NCBI RefSeq assembly: GCF_030407765.1
Contig: NZ_JASDCU010000005.1
Coordinates: 165,890 to 229,889, forward strand
DNA length: 64,000 bases
Reading direction: 5' to 3'
Source of the DNA: Microbacterium sp. APC 3901
Lineage (GTDB): Bacteria; Actinomycetota; Actinomycetes; Actinomycetales; Microbacteriaceae
Shown here: positions 39,120-46,840 of the stretch, one piece after another
How the letters are laid out: each line of letters opens with the position of its first letter
Position numbering within the stretch: position 1 is the stretch's first letter
Made by a program: the position numbers and the translations under genes
Notes under the pieces: generated by a model
What the model was told of the DNA's origin: nothing
The model's input: the letters and a program-made list of their open reading frames with translations, nothing else
Database searches by the model: none

Positions 39120-39217
39120 GCTCACAGCGAGGCGTGGCGATTGACTGGACGTGTCTCGACCAGCGACGACGACATGTCCTCGACTGATGCGAAGACCGGA
39201 TATGCAGGAGACCCACC

Positions 39218-39820
39218 ATGGCGAACGATGACCCCAACCCGTACTACCGGGATACGCCGACCGCACCGGAAACCGCGGCCTCAGCAGGCGTGGAAGAGAT
39301 CGGAACGGCCGCGTGCTGGAAACTGGTCGAGGCGAACTCGCTCGGGCGCCTTGCGATTCAGAGCATTGACGGTCGCCCGGATCTGTTTCCCCTGAACTAC
39401 CTGGTGCATGAGGGCAGCGTGTTCATGAGATCGGCGCCCGGGACCAAGCTGAGAAGCCTTGCTCGGCATCCGGATGTTGCTCTCGAGATCGACGGGGTGG
39501 ATGGCGCCTTCCGATGGAGCATAGTGATCCGGGGACACGCGACGCGCATGGACAACGACGCCGACATCGAAGCCTCGGGAGTTCTCACCCTCGAGTCAAG
39601 AAGTCCCACCGCGAAGCACAACTACGTGCGCCTCGTACCCGATACGGTAACGGGCCGCCGCTTTCCGGTCCGCAGCTCCTCCTCGACACGGAGAAACATC
39701 TCATCCTCTTCCGGTTCGGGTAGGCGCGCACCTGACGAGCACGTCGATCATGGCGCACCAGGGACGCGGACGGCGGATAAGCCGCAGCCCATTCCGCATC
39801 TTCCGCCATGGGGTGGATAG
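39218..39820 (+). CDS. PPOX-fold flavin-binding protein, probable C-terminal frameshift
   Basis: The first 145 or so residues are a normal PPOX split barrel: CWKLVEANSLGRLAIQSIDGRPDLFPLNYLVHEGSVFMRSAPGTKL and YVRLVPDTVTGRRF. After that the frame becomes Ser/Arg-rich and then random-looking up to 39820. The overlapping frame from about 39660 reads SGPQLLLDTEKHLILFRFG and stops at 39723, which looks like a natural end. Either a one-base indel at 39655-39670 or a shift signal is present. ATG has AGGAG nine bases upstream. Confidence 0.75.
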   Translation: MANDDPNPYYRDTPTAPETAASAGVEEIGTAACWKLVEANSLGRLAIQSIDGRPDLFPLNYLVHEGSVFMRSAPGTKLRSLARHPDVALEIDGVDGAFRWSIVIRGHATRMDNDADIEASGVLTLESRSPTAKHNYVRLVPDTVTGRRFPVRSSSSTRRNISSSSGSGRRAPDEHVDHGAPGTRTADKPQPIPHLPPWGG

Positions 39821-39941
39821 CTGGTCGACGCTCCGGCATCGCACCCGACAGGGTCGTGGTCAGCCGCCTCTCATGGGGCTTCACCGTTCGCCGGGTGTGG
39901 GGCCTTGGCAAACGAGGAAGGGCGGCGCCGAGGGGGGACGT

Positions 39942-39978
39942 GGGCAGGGGTGGTGCCTCGGGCAGACCACCCCTGCCC
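39942..39978. terminator. Bidirectional hairpin terminator
   Basis: A perfect 13-bp inverted repeat (gggcaggggtggt / accacccctgccc) with an 11-base loop lies between the convergent PPOX and universal stress protein genes. The rest of 39821-39987 contains nothing recognisable. Confidence 0.75.
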
Positions 39979-39987
39979 ATACGAGCG

Positions 39988-40743
39988 TCAGCCGTCAGTG
40001 GCTGCAGTGCGTCGCACCACGAGGACAGGGGCGTCGATATTCACGAGGACGTCGTGCGTCACAGCGCCGAGCGCGTGCCCGGCGCCACGTGGGTGCCCTG
40101 CCCCTACGACGAGAAGTGCGGCGTTACGCGAGGCGTTGAGCAGTGCCTCCGCGGGCGGTCGGTGCGTGTAGCGCGTTCGGACCACCGTGTCCTCATCGAC
40201 CATGCTCTTCACGGCCGCGACGCGAGCCGCAACGGTCGCGTGCGTTTCGACCATCGCGGGAATCACCCCACTGAAGGACGAGTGGATGAGCTCGATCGGC
40301 TCCTGGCGGGCACGCGCCTCACGGGCGGCTGCGCTGATGATTGAATGCATGAGGTCGTCGTCCTTCACACCGGCTACGATTCCCTTTCTGAACCGTAGAT
40401 CGATGGAGGGGATCACCGCCACACTGCACTGCACCTCGGCAGCGATCTGCAGACTCACCGTGCCGAAGACACGGCTGTGGATGAAGCCGGTCTTGCCCGT
40501 GCCGATGACCAGAACGTCGTCGACGGTGACGAATCGTGCGAGCGCTTCAGGAACCCTCCCGACGATAGTGACCATGTCCGTTTCCTTCGTGCCTCGCACA
40601 GGACCTGTCGGTCGATCCGTAGCGTCACCACCGACGTGTACTCTCACCAGCGGAACGCCAGCACTGTGGGCGTGGGTCTCAGCCCACCGTCCGGCGGCGT
40701 CCGCGTCGGAATCGCCGACGCCAAGTACATATCGAGCGGGCAT
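39988..40743 (-). CDS. Universal stress protein, two domains, divergent
   Basis: 251 residues. The second half is a recognisable USP domain (GIVAGVKDDDLMHSIISAAAREA, LLVVGAGHPRGAGHALGAVTHDVLVNIDAPVLVVRR); the first half is a diverged copy (MPARYVLGVGDSDADAAGRWAETHA, VLVIGTGKTGFIHSRVFGTVS). The ATP-binding GXXG pattern is altered in both. Divergent from the sensor kinase gene; box 8 lies between them. Confidence 0.82.
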   Translation of the reverse strand: MPARYVLGVGDSDADAAGRWAETHAHSAGVPLVRVHVGGDATDRPTGPVRGTKETDMVTIVGRVPEALARFVTVDDVLVIGTGKTGFIHSRVFGTVSLQIAAEVQCSVAVIPSIDLRFRKGIVAGVKDDDLMHSIISAAAREARARQEPIELIHSSFSGVIPAMVETHATVAARVAAVKSMVDEDTVVRTRYTHRPPAEALLNASRNAALLVVGAGHPRGAGHALGAVTHDVLVNIDAPVLVVRRTAATDG

Positions 40744-40811
40744 GCGTGCATCGCCTTCACAGATCGGATCGGTCAGTCACACGATGGTGCGACTCGCACC
40801 ACCGCCTTCGC

Positions 40812-40826
40812 AGAGTCGAAGGTCCC
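40812..40826. promoter_or_regulatory. DosR-like box 8
   Basis: On the minus strand GGGACCTTCGACTCT. It lies 68 bases from the USP start and 55 bases from the kinase start, and TAGGGT at 40845-40850 is a candidate -10 for the kinase. It could serve both directions. Confidence 0.65.
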
Positions 40827-40881
40827 GCGGGCTGTGTGTGAGAGTAGGGTCAGCACCAGCGGGAGCCCGGAAGGGAATGTG

Positions 40882-42579
40882 ATGACCGACGATCACCTCC
40901 AACGGCCTGGCCGGAGCCGAACAGATCGAGAGCACACGATCGGGAAATCGTTGGATCGTGCGCATCTCGTCCTCATGGATCAGGGACGACTCAGAAGCCT
41001 TCTGCGCGCCAATCAGGCCGTCGTAGAGGATATCGAACTCGAGCATGTGCTCCGTCATATCGCTGAAGCAGCGGTCGCACTCGTGGAAGCGCAGTACGGC
41101 GCGCTCGGCGTCATCGACCGCGACGGAGGCCTCGAACAATTCATCCATGTGGGCATGAAGGAGGAGCTGGCCCAACAGATCGGGCATCTTCCCGAGGGGC
41201 TGGGCATTCTCGGGGCAGTCATCGAAAGCGAACATCCGATCCGGCTTGACGATCTCGGAGAAGACTCGCGGTCCGTCGGATTCCCCGCGCATCACCCGCC
41301 TATGCGCAGCTTTCTCGGGGTGCCGATTCGCGTGCGAGGTGAGATCTACGGAAATCTGTATCTCACGAACCCGGCCGCAGGCTCGTTCTCGGAAGAGGAC
41401 GAAGAGCTCGTGCTCGCCCTCGCATCGACAGCGGCGATCGCGATCGACAACGCGCGACGCTTCGAGGAGTCCCGCAGACTGCAGCGACTGAGCGGCGCAC
41501 TCGCGGAGATCAACGCTGCACTCCTGTCGCCCGACGCCGGAGACGTTTTCGGTGTTCTTGCCGAACGCGTTGCGATATTGGTCGACGCCGATGTCGTGTG
41601 CATCGTGGTGTCGGACCCGATCACGGGGGACTACCGTATAGAGACCGCCCGCGGCTCCGGCGCCGAATCTCTCGAGGGGTCTGAGGTACCTGCCGATAAT
41701 TCGCTGATCTCAGCCGCGATGACCGGCGGAGGTGTCGTAGTGGCCGACGGAGTCACGGGGATTCTCTCGGAGCAGCAGCAGGACAATGGCGGATCGACCG
41801 TGGCCGTGCCACTCATCGCCACGGGTGCACCTGTCGGTGCACTATGCGTGACACGGGATGAGGGCGGTCGTCGGTTCTCACCCGAGGACCTTTCCACTCT
41901 TGCTGAGTTCGCAGCGCAGGCGGGGCTCGCCCTCGCGCTTGTCCAGGCCCGGGTCGATCGCCAGCGTTTGGATCTCATCGAAGAGCGCGCCCGTATCGCG
42001 AGAGATCTTCATGACAACGTCATCCAGCGGCTGTTCGGCACAGGTCTGGGCTTGCAGGCGCTTGCCGCACGGTTGCCTGCACACGCTGCCGCCATCAGTG
42101 CGCAGGTGGCGGAGATCGACGGTGCGATCGCCGATTTCCGAACGGCGATATTCACTCTTCAGACCGCTGACCCCGAATCCGTTCGACGTCGACTCATCGA
42201 TGTCGCGGACGAACTCGCGCCGCTGCTCCAGAGTCCGCCCCGGATCGCTTTCGCCGGCCCGGTCGATCTGCTGGTGACCGGCAGAATCGCGGACGACATC
42301 ATCGCGGTGGTGCGAGAGGCTCTCAGCAACGTGGCTCGTCACGCCCACGCGAACAGCGCGGAGGTGAGCGTCTCCGTCACAGCGTCGCTCGTCACAGTTC
42401 TCGTGGAAGACGACGGAGTCGGGGTTCCCGACAAACTGCCTCGGTCCAGCGGCACTGCGAACCTCCTCATGCGCGCACAAGCGCACGGTGGTGCGTGCGA
42501 GATCGAGCGGCGAAGCACGGGTGGCACGCGGGTCCGCTGGCGCGCGCCGCTCGGATCGACGTCGCAGGCTTCTTCATGA
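40882..42579 (+). CDS. devS: DosS/DevS-like redox/oxygen sensor histidine kinase
   Basis: 565 residues: GAF-A (about 45-175), GAF-B (about 190-350), a HisKA_3 dimerisation domain with the phosphoacceptor H377 in ARDLHDNVIQRLFGTGL, and a C-terminal HATPase (VREALSNVARHAHA, VEDDGVGVPD). In GAF-A, H138 of GFPAHHPPM lines up with the haem-ligating H149 of Mycobacterium tuberculosis DosS, and Y160 (GNLYLT) with the distal-pocket Y171; the 22-residue spacing is identical. It should sense oxygen, NO or CO through haem. ATG has GGAAGGG upstream; ATGA overlap with the response regulator. Confidence 0.93.
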   Translation: MTDDHLQRPGRSRTDREHTIGKSLDRAHLVLMDQGRLRSLLRANQAVVEDIELEHVLRHIAEAAVALVEAQYGALGVIDRDGGLEQFIHVGMKEELAQQIGHLPEGLGILGAVIESEHPIRLDDLGEDSRSVGFPAHHPPMRSFLGVPIRVRGEIYGNLYLTNPAAGSFSEEDEELVLALASTAAIAIDNARRFEESRRLQRLSGALAEINAALLSPDAGDVFGVLAERVAILVDADVVCIVVSDPITGDYRIETARGSGAESLEGSEVPADNSLISAAMTGGGVVVADGVTGILSEQQQDNGGSTVAVPLIATGAPVGALCVTRDEGGRRFSPEDLSTLAEFAAQAGLALALVQARVDRQRLDLIEERARIARDLHDNVIQRLFGTGLGLQALAARLPAHAAAISAQVAEIDGAIADFRTAIFTLQTADPESVRRRLIDVADELAPLLQSPPRIAFAGPVDLLVTGRIADDIIAVVREALSNVARHAHANSAEVSVSVTASLVTVLVEDDGVGVPDKLPRSSGTANLLMRAQAHGGACEIERRSTGGTRVRWRAPLGSTSQASS

Positions 42580-43223
42580 CCCGGGTATTCCTCGTGGACG
42601 ATCACGAAATCGTTCGCCGCGGCATCGCTCAGATCATCGATGCAGACCCGGGTCTAGAGGTTGTGGGGGAGTCCGGCTCGGTGCAGGGGACTCGCGGCCG
42701 TGTCTCGGCGACGCTTCCGGACATCGTCGTGCTCGATGTGAACCTTCCTGACGGCAATGGCGTAGATCTGTGCCGGCGCATTCGATCCGACCACCCGGAG
42801 ATCCGCTGTCTCATGCTGACTGCATTCGACGACGATGCTGCGAGCATCGCAGCGGTGATTGCAGGTGCATCCGGATACGTGCTCAAGACGATCCGTGGAA
42901 CGGACCTCGTCGACTCGATCCATCGTGCGGCGCGGGGAGAGAACCTCATCCCCGCGGAGGTCTCCGATGGCGTGCACCGCAGGCTTGAGGCTCGAGTAGC
43001 GGAAACTCGATCGCCAGCGGTGGAGTTGACTCTCAGAGAACGCCAAGCGCTGACGCTGATCGCGGAGGGGCTCACCAACCGTCAGATCGGGGAACGTCTC
43101 GGCCTCGCGGAGAAGACCGTGAAGAACTATGTCTCCGGGCTCCTCGCCAAGCTCGGCATGCAGCGCCGCACCCAAGCTGCCGTGTTCGCGACAGAAGAGC
43201 GGGAAGGTCGCGTCCGCCCGTAA
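42576..43223 (+). CDS. devR: DevR/DosR-like response regulator
   Basis: 215 residues. Receiver domain with D8-D9, phosphoacceptor D54 (IVVLDVNLPDGNG), T82 and K104 at the same numbers as in mycobacterial DosR. The C-terminal HTH reads LTLRERQALTLIAEGLTNRQIGERLGLAEKTVKNYVSGLLAKLGMQRRTQAAVFATE and keeps the DNA-contacting Lys/Asn residues. Co-translated with the kinase. It is the likely activator that binds the boxes in this island. Confidence 0.95.
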   Translation: MTRVFLVDDHEIVRRGIAQIIDADPGLEVVGESGSVQGTRGRVSATLPDIVVLDVNLPDGNGVDLCRRIRSDHPEIRCLMLTAFDDDAASIAAVIAGASGYVLKTIRGTDLVDSIHRAARGENLIPAEVSDGVHRRLEARVAETRSPAVELTLRERQALTLIAEGLTNRQIGERLGLAEKTVKNYVSGLLAKLGMQRRTQAAVFATEEREGRVRP

Positions 43224-43300
43224 GTCAAGCGGCGGTCGGCTGTGCCGGACGCTCATCGCAAGCCCGAGAGCCAGATGGCCCCGAGGTGCGCGGGGTACGC

Positions 43301-43312
43301 GGTCCAAGGACC
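43301..43312. promoter_or_regulatory. Extra palindrome before box 9
   Basis: GGTCCAAGGACC is a perfect 12-bp palindrome 22 bases upstream of box 9. Its half-sites are in the opposite order to those in the boxes, so it may be unrelated or a second, weaker site. Confidence 0.3.
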
Positions 43313-43333
43313 CGACGTCACTACCTCCGCCGG

Positions 43334-43348
43334 GGGACCTTCGGCCCT
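43334..43348 (+). promoter_or_regulatory. DosR-like box 9
   Basis: GGGACCTTCGGCCCT, the copy closest to the island consensus. GATGAA about 25 bases past the box is a candidate -10 and the next ATG (43415) is 66 bases away. Confidence 0.7.
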
Positions 43349-43414
43349 GCCCGGCGAGTCGGTGAGAGGAAACGATGAATGGAGGGGACCTCACATCTCT
43401 GTTGAAGGAGCACC

Positions 43415-43534
43415 ATGAACGACTCGATCTTCACCGTCCTTCCACCTCTGCAGGTTGGTCCGGCTGACCTTGCACTCCCGCCGACCCAGCCCATCGACAT
43501 CACCGCTCTGATGCACGAGGAGAAGGAATCGTGA
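43415..43534 (+). CDS. 39-residue ORF preceding the flavodoxin gene
   Basis: 39 residues: MNDSIFTVLPPLQVGPADLA, then LPPTQPIDITALMHEEKES. It has a strong GAAGGAG site at four bases from the ATG and its stop overlaps the flavodoxin GTG. The product is Pro-rich and has no membrane segment. No family is recognised. The strong ribosome-binding site, the consensus box and the coupled overlap suggest it is translated, either as a real small protein or as a leader that couples translation of the flavodoxin. Confidence 0.55.
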   Translation: MNDSIFTVLPPLQVGPADLALPPTQPIDITALMHEEKES

Positions 43535-44112
43535 CAGCGAACAGCTCGCCGACCCCGGGGCCGATGGTCGCGATCGTCTACGAATCGCTGTTCGGCAACA
43601 CTCGTCTCATCGCAGAGAGGATCGCGGACGGCATCCGAGAACAGCACATGCCGGTCACCGTCGTGCCCGTCGCGAGAGCATCCGCGCTCCCGGAATGCGA
43701 TGTTCTCGTGGTTGGCGCTCCCACCCACGCACACTCGTTGAGCAGCCCGGCATCACGCACGGAAGCCGAACGATGGGCGCACAATCCCTCGAGGCGCCTG
43801 GCGCTGGAGAATGGGAGTCTGATCACAGGGATCAGAGAGTGGATCGAGCTGCCGCACGCTGCGCGTCACGGCTATATGGCGTTCGATACTCGTGTCGACA
43901 TGCCCCGGATCTTCACAGGCGCCGCGTCATCCGCGATCGGGAGGCGTCTGAAGAAAAACGGGCTGCGCGAAGTACTCCCCTCGGAGAGTTTCCTCGTGGA
44001 CAAGGACAGCCGTCTTCTCCCGGACGAGCTTGATCGCGCGCTGCGCTGGGGCCGTGAGATCGCGGCAACAACACGGGCGCTGACAGGCCCCTCGACGCGG
44101 GTGCACACGTGA
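43531..44112 (+). CDS. Flavodoxin-domain protein
   Basis: 193 residues. The FMN phosphate loop is VAIVYESLFGNTRLIAERIADGI and the second flavin region is VLVVGAPTHAHSLSS. The rest is longer than a plain flavodoxin, with a helical C-terminus. Found in DosR-like regulons as a possible low-potential electron carrier. GTG start overlaps the small ORF; its stop overlaps the nuclease GTG. Confidence 0.87.
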   Translation: MTANSSPTPGPMVAIVYESLFGNTRLIAERIADGIREQHMPVTVVPVARASALPECDVLVVGAPTHAHSLSSPASRTEAERWAHNPSRRLALENGSLITGIREWIELPHAARHGYMAFDTRVDMPRIFTGAASSAIGRRLKKNGLREVLPSESFLVDKDSRLLPDELDRALRWGREIAATTRALTGPSTRVHT

Positions 44113-45542
44113 ACGCCTCGAATACGCGTCACCCGCGGACGGCATCAGGCGCTACCCTCGCCTTCCTCGGCGGCGCTGACACTGTGACCGGGTCGCGCTA
44201 CCTGGTCACTGACTCCACCTCACGGGTCCTGGTCGATTGCGGTCTCTTCCAAGGGTTCAAGGTGCTGCGCCAGCGCAACCGAGCGCCGTTCCCTGTTCCG
44301 CCGGGTTCGATCGACGCCGTCGTGCTCACCCATGCCCATCTCGATCACTCCGGGTATCTTCCGGCGCTCGTGCGCGCCGGGTATCGCGGACGCATCTACG
44401 CAAGTGAGGGCACGGTTGCTCTCTGTCGGATCATGCTCCTGGACAGTGCGCACCTGCTCGAGGAGGAAGCACGCCACGCCGCACGCCACGGGTGGTCCAG
44501 GCACGAAACGCCACGCCCGCTCTACACGGTCGACGACGCACATGCGGCGCTCGAACGATTCGTCGCCGTCCCCGCTGGGGAAGCGGTTTCGCTGGCGGGT
44601 TCGATGACCGCGAGGCTTCTCGGTGCCGGCCACATCCTGGGGGCCAGTAGCGTCTACCTCGACGTCGACGCACGGCGGGTATGCTTCACCGGCGACCTCG
44701 GCCGATCCGACGACCCGCTCATGCGCGCACCACAGCCGTTCGACGGAGCAGACGTACTCGTCACCGAGTCGACCTATGGAGATCGCCGACACAGCACGGT
44801 CAATCCCGAAGAGCAGCTGCGTGACATCGTCAATCGCACCGTCCATCGCGGGGGAGTGGTGCTGATCCCGGCGTTCGCTGTCGGGCGCACAGAGACAGTG
44901 CTTCTGCACCTGTCGCGGCTTCGAGAACGCGGCGACATCCCCGACGTGCCTATCTATGTCAACAGCCCCATGGCGGTCAGCGTCGCCGACGTCTATCGCA
45001 ACCGTCCTGAGCAACACCGCATTTCGAAGGATGAGGTCGAGCGGATCTACGGTCTCGCCACTTTCGTCCGGAGCGTCGACGAATCGAAGCTCCTCAACCT
45101 GCGCGGCGGTCCGATGATCATCGTCTCCGCGAGCGGAATGCTCGACGGTGGCCGAATCTTGCATCATCTCCGCGCGTATGGGCCAGAAGACCGCAACACC
45201 ATCGTCCTGACCGGCTATCAGGCCGGGGGCACACGGGGCGCGCGGCTGCTCGCGGGGGAACGTTCTCTTCGTATCTTCGGAGACGATGTGCCGATCAGGG
45301 CCGAGGTCGCGATGATCGATGCGATGTCGGCGCATGCGGATGCCGACGATCTCATCGCATGGATGAAGGATGCTCCCCGTCCGCCCCAGGCCGTGTACGT
45401 CACCCACGGCGAACCCTCCGCCGCGGACACGCTCAGGCTCAGAATCGAACGGGAATTGGGGTGGCCGGCTCAGGTCCCCGATCAAGAGCAGCAGGTCCAG
45501 ATCGAGGCCCACCGCGCAACTGCACACGCGATATCGGGCTAA
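44109..45542 (+). CDS. MBL-fold beta-CASP RNA nuclease-like protein
   Basis: 477 residues. Metallo-beta-lactamase core: HAHLDHSG zinc motif (VVLTHAHLDHSGYLPALV), a third ligand region LLGAGHILGASSVYLD, and GDLGRSDDPLM. A beta-CASP insertion (about 200-330) and C-terminal DAMSAHADADDLIAWM and VYVTHGEPSAA complete the RNA-specificity (RMMBL) fold. Relatives are ribonucleases acting on mRNA 3' processing or decay. In a low-oxygen operon it could adjust the RNA pool. Confidence 0.88.
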   Translation: MNASNTRHPRTASGATLAFLGGADTVTGSRYLVTDSTSRVLVDCGLFQGFKVLRQRNRAPFPVPPGSIDAVVLTHAHLDHSGYLPALVRAGYRGRIYASEGTVALCRIMLLDSAHLLEEEARHAARHGWSRHETPRPLYTVDDAHAALERFVAVPAGEAVSLAGSMTARLLGAGHILGASSVYLDVDARRVCFTGDLGRSDDPLMRAPQPFDGADVLVTESTYGDRRHSTVNPEEQLRDIVNRTVHRGGVVLIPAFAVGRTETVLLHLSRLRERGDIPDVPIYVNSPMAVSVADVYRNRPEQHRISKDEVERIYGLATFVRSVDESKLLNLRGGPMIIVSASGMLDGGRILHHLRAYGPEDRNTIVLTGYQAGGTRGARLLAGERSLRIFGDDVPIRAEVAMIDAMSAHADADDLIAWMKDAPRPPQAVYVTHGEPSAADTLRLRIERELGWPAQVPDQEQQVQIEAHRATAHAISG

Positions 45543-45578
45543 TGCCTGAGATCAGCGGTTTCGCCGACGCCGCAGCGA

Positions 45579-45593
45579 AGGACCTTCGACCCG
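45579..45593 (+). promoter_or_regulatory. DosR-like box 10
   Basis: AGGACCTTCGACCCG, 58 bases before the alcohol dehydrogenase ATG. AAGACT at 45615-45620 could be its -10. A 21-residue ORF crossing it (45543-45608) is probably chance. Confidence 0.55.
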
Positions 45594-45651
45594 AACGACA
45601 CGCCTGACCAGCGAAAGACTTCGTGGGTACCCATCCCGTCAAGGAGGAATG

Positions 45652-46710
45652 ATGCGAGCAGCAGTTGTCTCAGAATTCGGTTCGCCGGCGCACATCGACG
45701 AGCGGCCGCTCCCACAGCCTGGCGCCGGGCAAGTCCTGGTCCGCCTGGAGACGTGCGGACTGTGCCACACCGACATTCACGCCATGCGCGGTGATTGGCC
45801 GGTCACGCCGAACCTGCCTCTGGTCCCCGGTCATGAAGGCGTGGGGATCATCGAGCAGGTCGGTGACGGGGTGACCAGCCGTACTGTCGGACAGCGAGTG
45901 GCGATGCCCTGGCTCGGACATGCGTGCGGAGAGTGTCGGTACTGTGTCAGCGGCCGAGAGAACCTCTGCGAGAGCCAATACAACAACGGCTACGCCGTTG
46001 ATGGAGGATTCAGCGAGTACATGCTCTCGGACGCGCGCTTCGCGACTCTCGTCCCTGACGGTGTCACCGCCCTCGACGCCGCGCCTCTCACGTGTGCCGG
46101 AGTCACGACATATGCCGCGATCAAGAATGCACATGTCACCGCGGGGGAGACGGTCGTCATCTTCGGTGTCGGTGGACTCGGCCATCTTGCTGTTCAGTAC
46201 GCCCGCCTCGTGGGTGCGAAAGTCATCGCCGTGGATGTGACGCAGGAGAAGCTCGAGCTCGCGACAGAGCTGGGCGCGGATCATGTCGTCAACGCGGCTG
46301 ACACAGATCCGGTCCAAGCGATCCAGGATCTCGGTGGCGCCGATGTCGTCGTGGTCCTCGCCGTCGCCCCGTCTGTCTTCGACCAGGCGTTCAAGGCGCT
46401 GAATCGCGGAGGCCGACTTGTTCTGGTCTCACTGCCCGCTGGAGGGGAGCTGACCATACCCGTCTTCGACACGGTCCTGAAGGGCGTCAGCATCATCGGC
46501 TCCATCGTCGGTACCCGACAGGACCTCGCCGAGGTGTTCGCTCTGCATGCCGCCGGCCGAACCAGGGTCGTCACGGAGACGCGCGAGCTGCAGCAGGTGA
46601 ACGCCTCCGTCGACGAGGTGCTTGCCGGGACGGTGCCTGCTCGACTCGTGTTTCAGTACCACACAGCCGATGTCGTCCCAGTCCGAGAACCGGCTTCGGC
46701 GGCTCAGTGA
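45652..46710 (+). CDS. adhP: Zinc-dependent alcohol dehydrogenase
   Basis: 352 residues of the medium-chain dehydrogenase family. The catalytic zinc is bound through C38 (CGLCHTD) and the GHE motif, and the structural zinc by CGECRYCVSGRENLC. The NAD(P) site is VVIFGVGGLGHLAVQYARL. The family (AdhP type) oxidises or reduces primary alcohols and aldehydes. The ATG at 45652 has AAGGAGG four bases upstream. Fermentative NAD recycling fits a low-oxygen regulon. Confidence 0.92.
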   Translation: MRAAVVSEFGSPAHIDERPLPQPGAGQVLVRLETCGLCHTDIHAMRGDWPVTPNLPLVPGHEGVGIIEQVGDGVTSRTVGQRVAMPWLGHACGECRYCVSGRENLCESQYNNGYAVDGGFSEYMLSDARFATLVPDGVTALDAAPLTCAGVTTYAAIKNAHVTAGETVVIFGVGGLGHLAVQYARLVGAKVIAVDVTQEKLELATELGADHVVNAADTDPVQAIQDLGGADVVVVLAVAPSVFDQAFKALNRGGRLVLVSLPAGGELTIPVFDTVLKGVSIIGSIVGTRQDLAEVFALHAAGRTRVVTETRELQQVNASVDEVLAGTVPARLVFQYHTADVVPVREPASAAQ

Positions 46711-46770
46711 GAGATCAGGAGGGGAGTCGGGTCAACCGTGCCCGCTCGAAGTGCAACCTCTATCCTGACA

Positions 46771-46784
46771 TAATGTGCATTATC
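46771..46784. promoter_or_regulatory. Possible operator upstream of the methyltransferase gene
   Basis: ATAATG-TG-CATTAT is an inverted repeat in an AT-rich patch that stands out in this GC-rich region. It lies about 45 bases before the -10 of the methyltransferase gene. The binding protein is unknown. Confidence 0.4.
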
Positions 46785-46828
46785 GGCTATAACGCAAGCG
46801 GGGCGATCGGGGTGATCGAGGCTGTCGC

Positions 46829-46834
46829 TAGGCT
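46829..46834 (+). promoter_or_regulatory. -10 element (TAGGCT) for leaderless methyltransferase
   Basis: TAGGCT lies six bases (cgatat) before the GTG at 46841. Confidence 0.5.
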
Positions 46835-46840
46835 CGATAT

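Noticed and set aside
45543..45608. 21-codon ORF before the alcohol dehydrogenase gene
   Set aside because: It contains box 10 and has no ribosome-binding site; probably chance.
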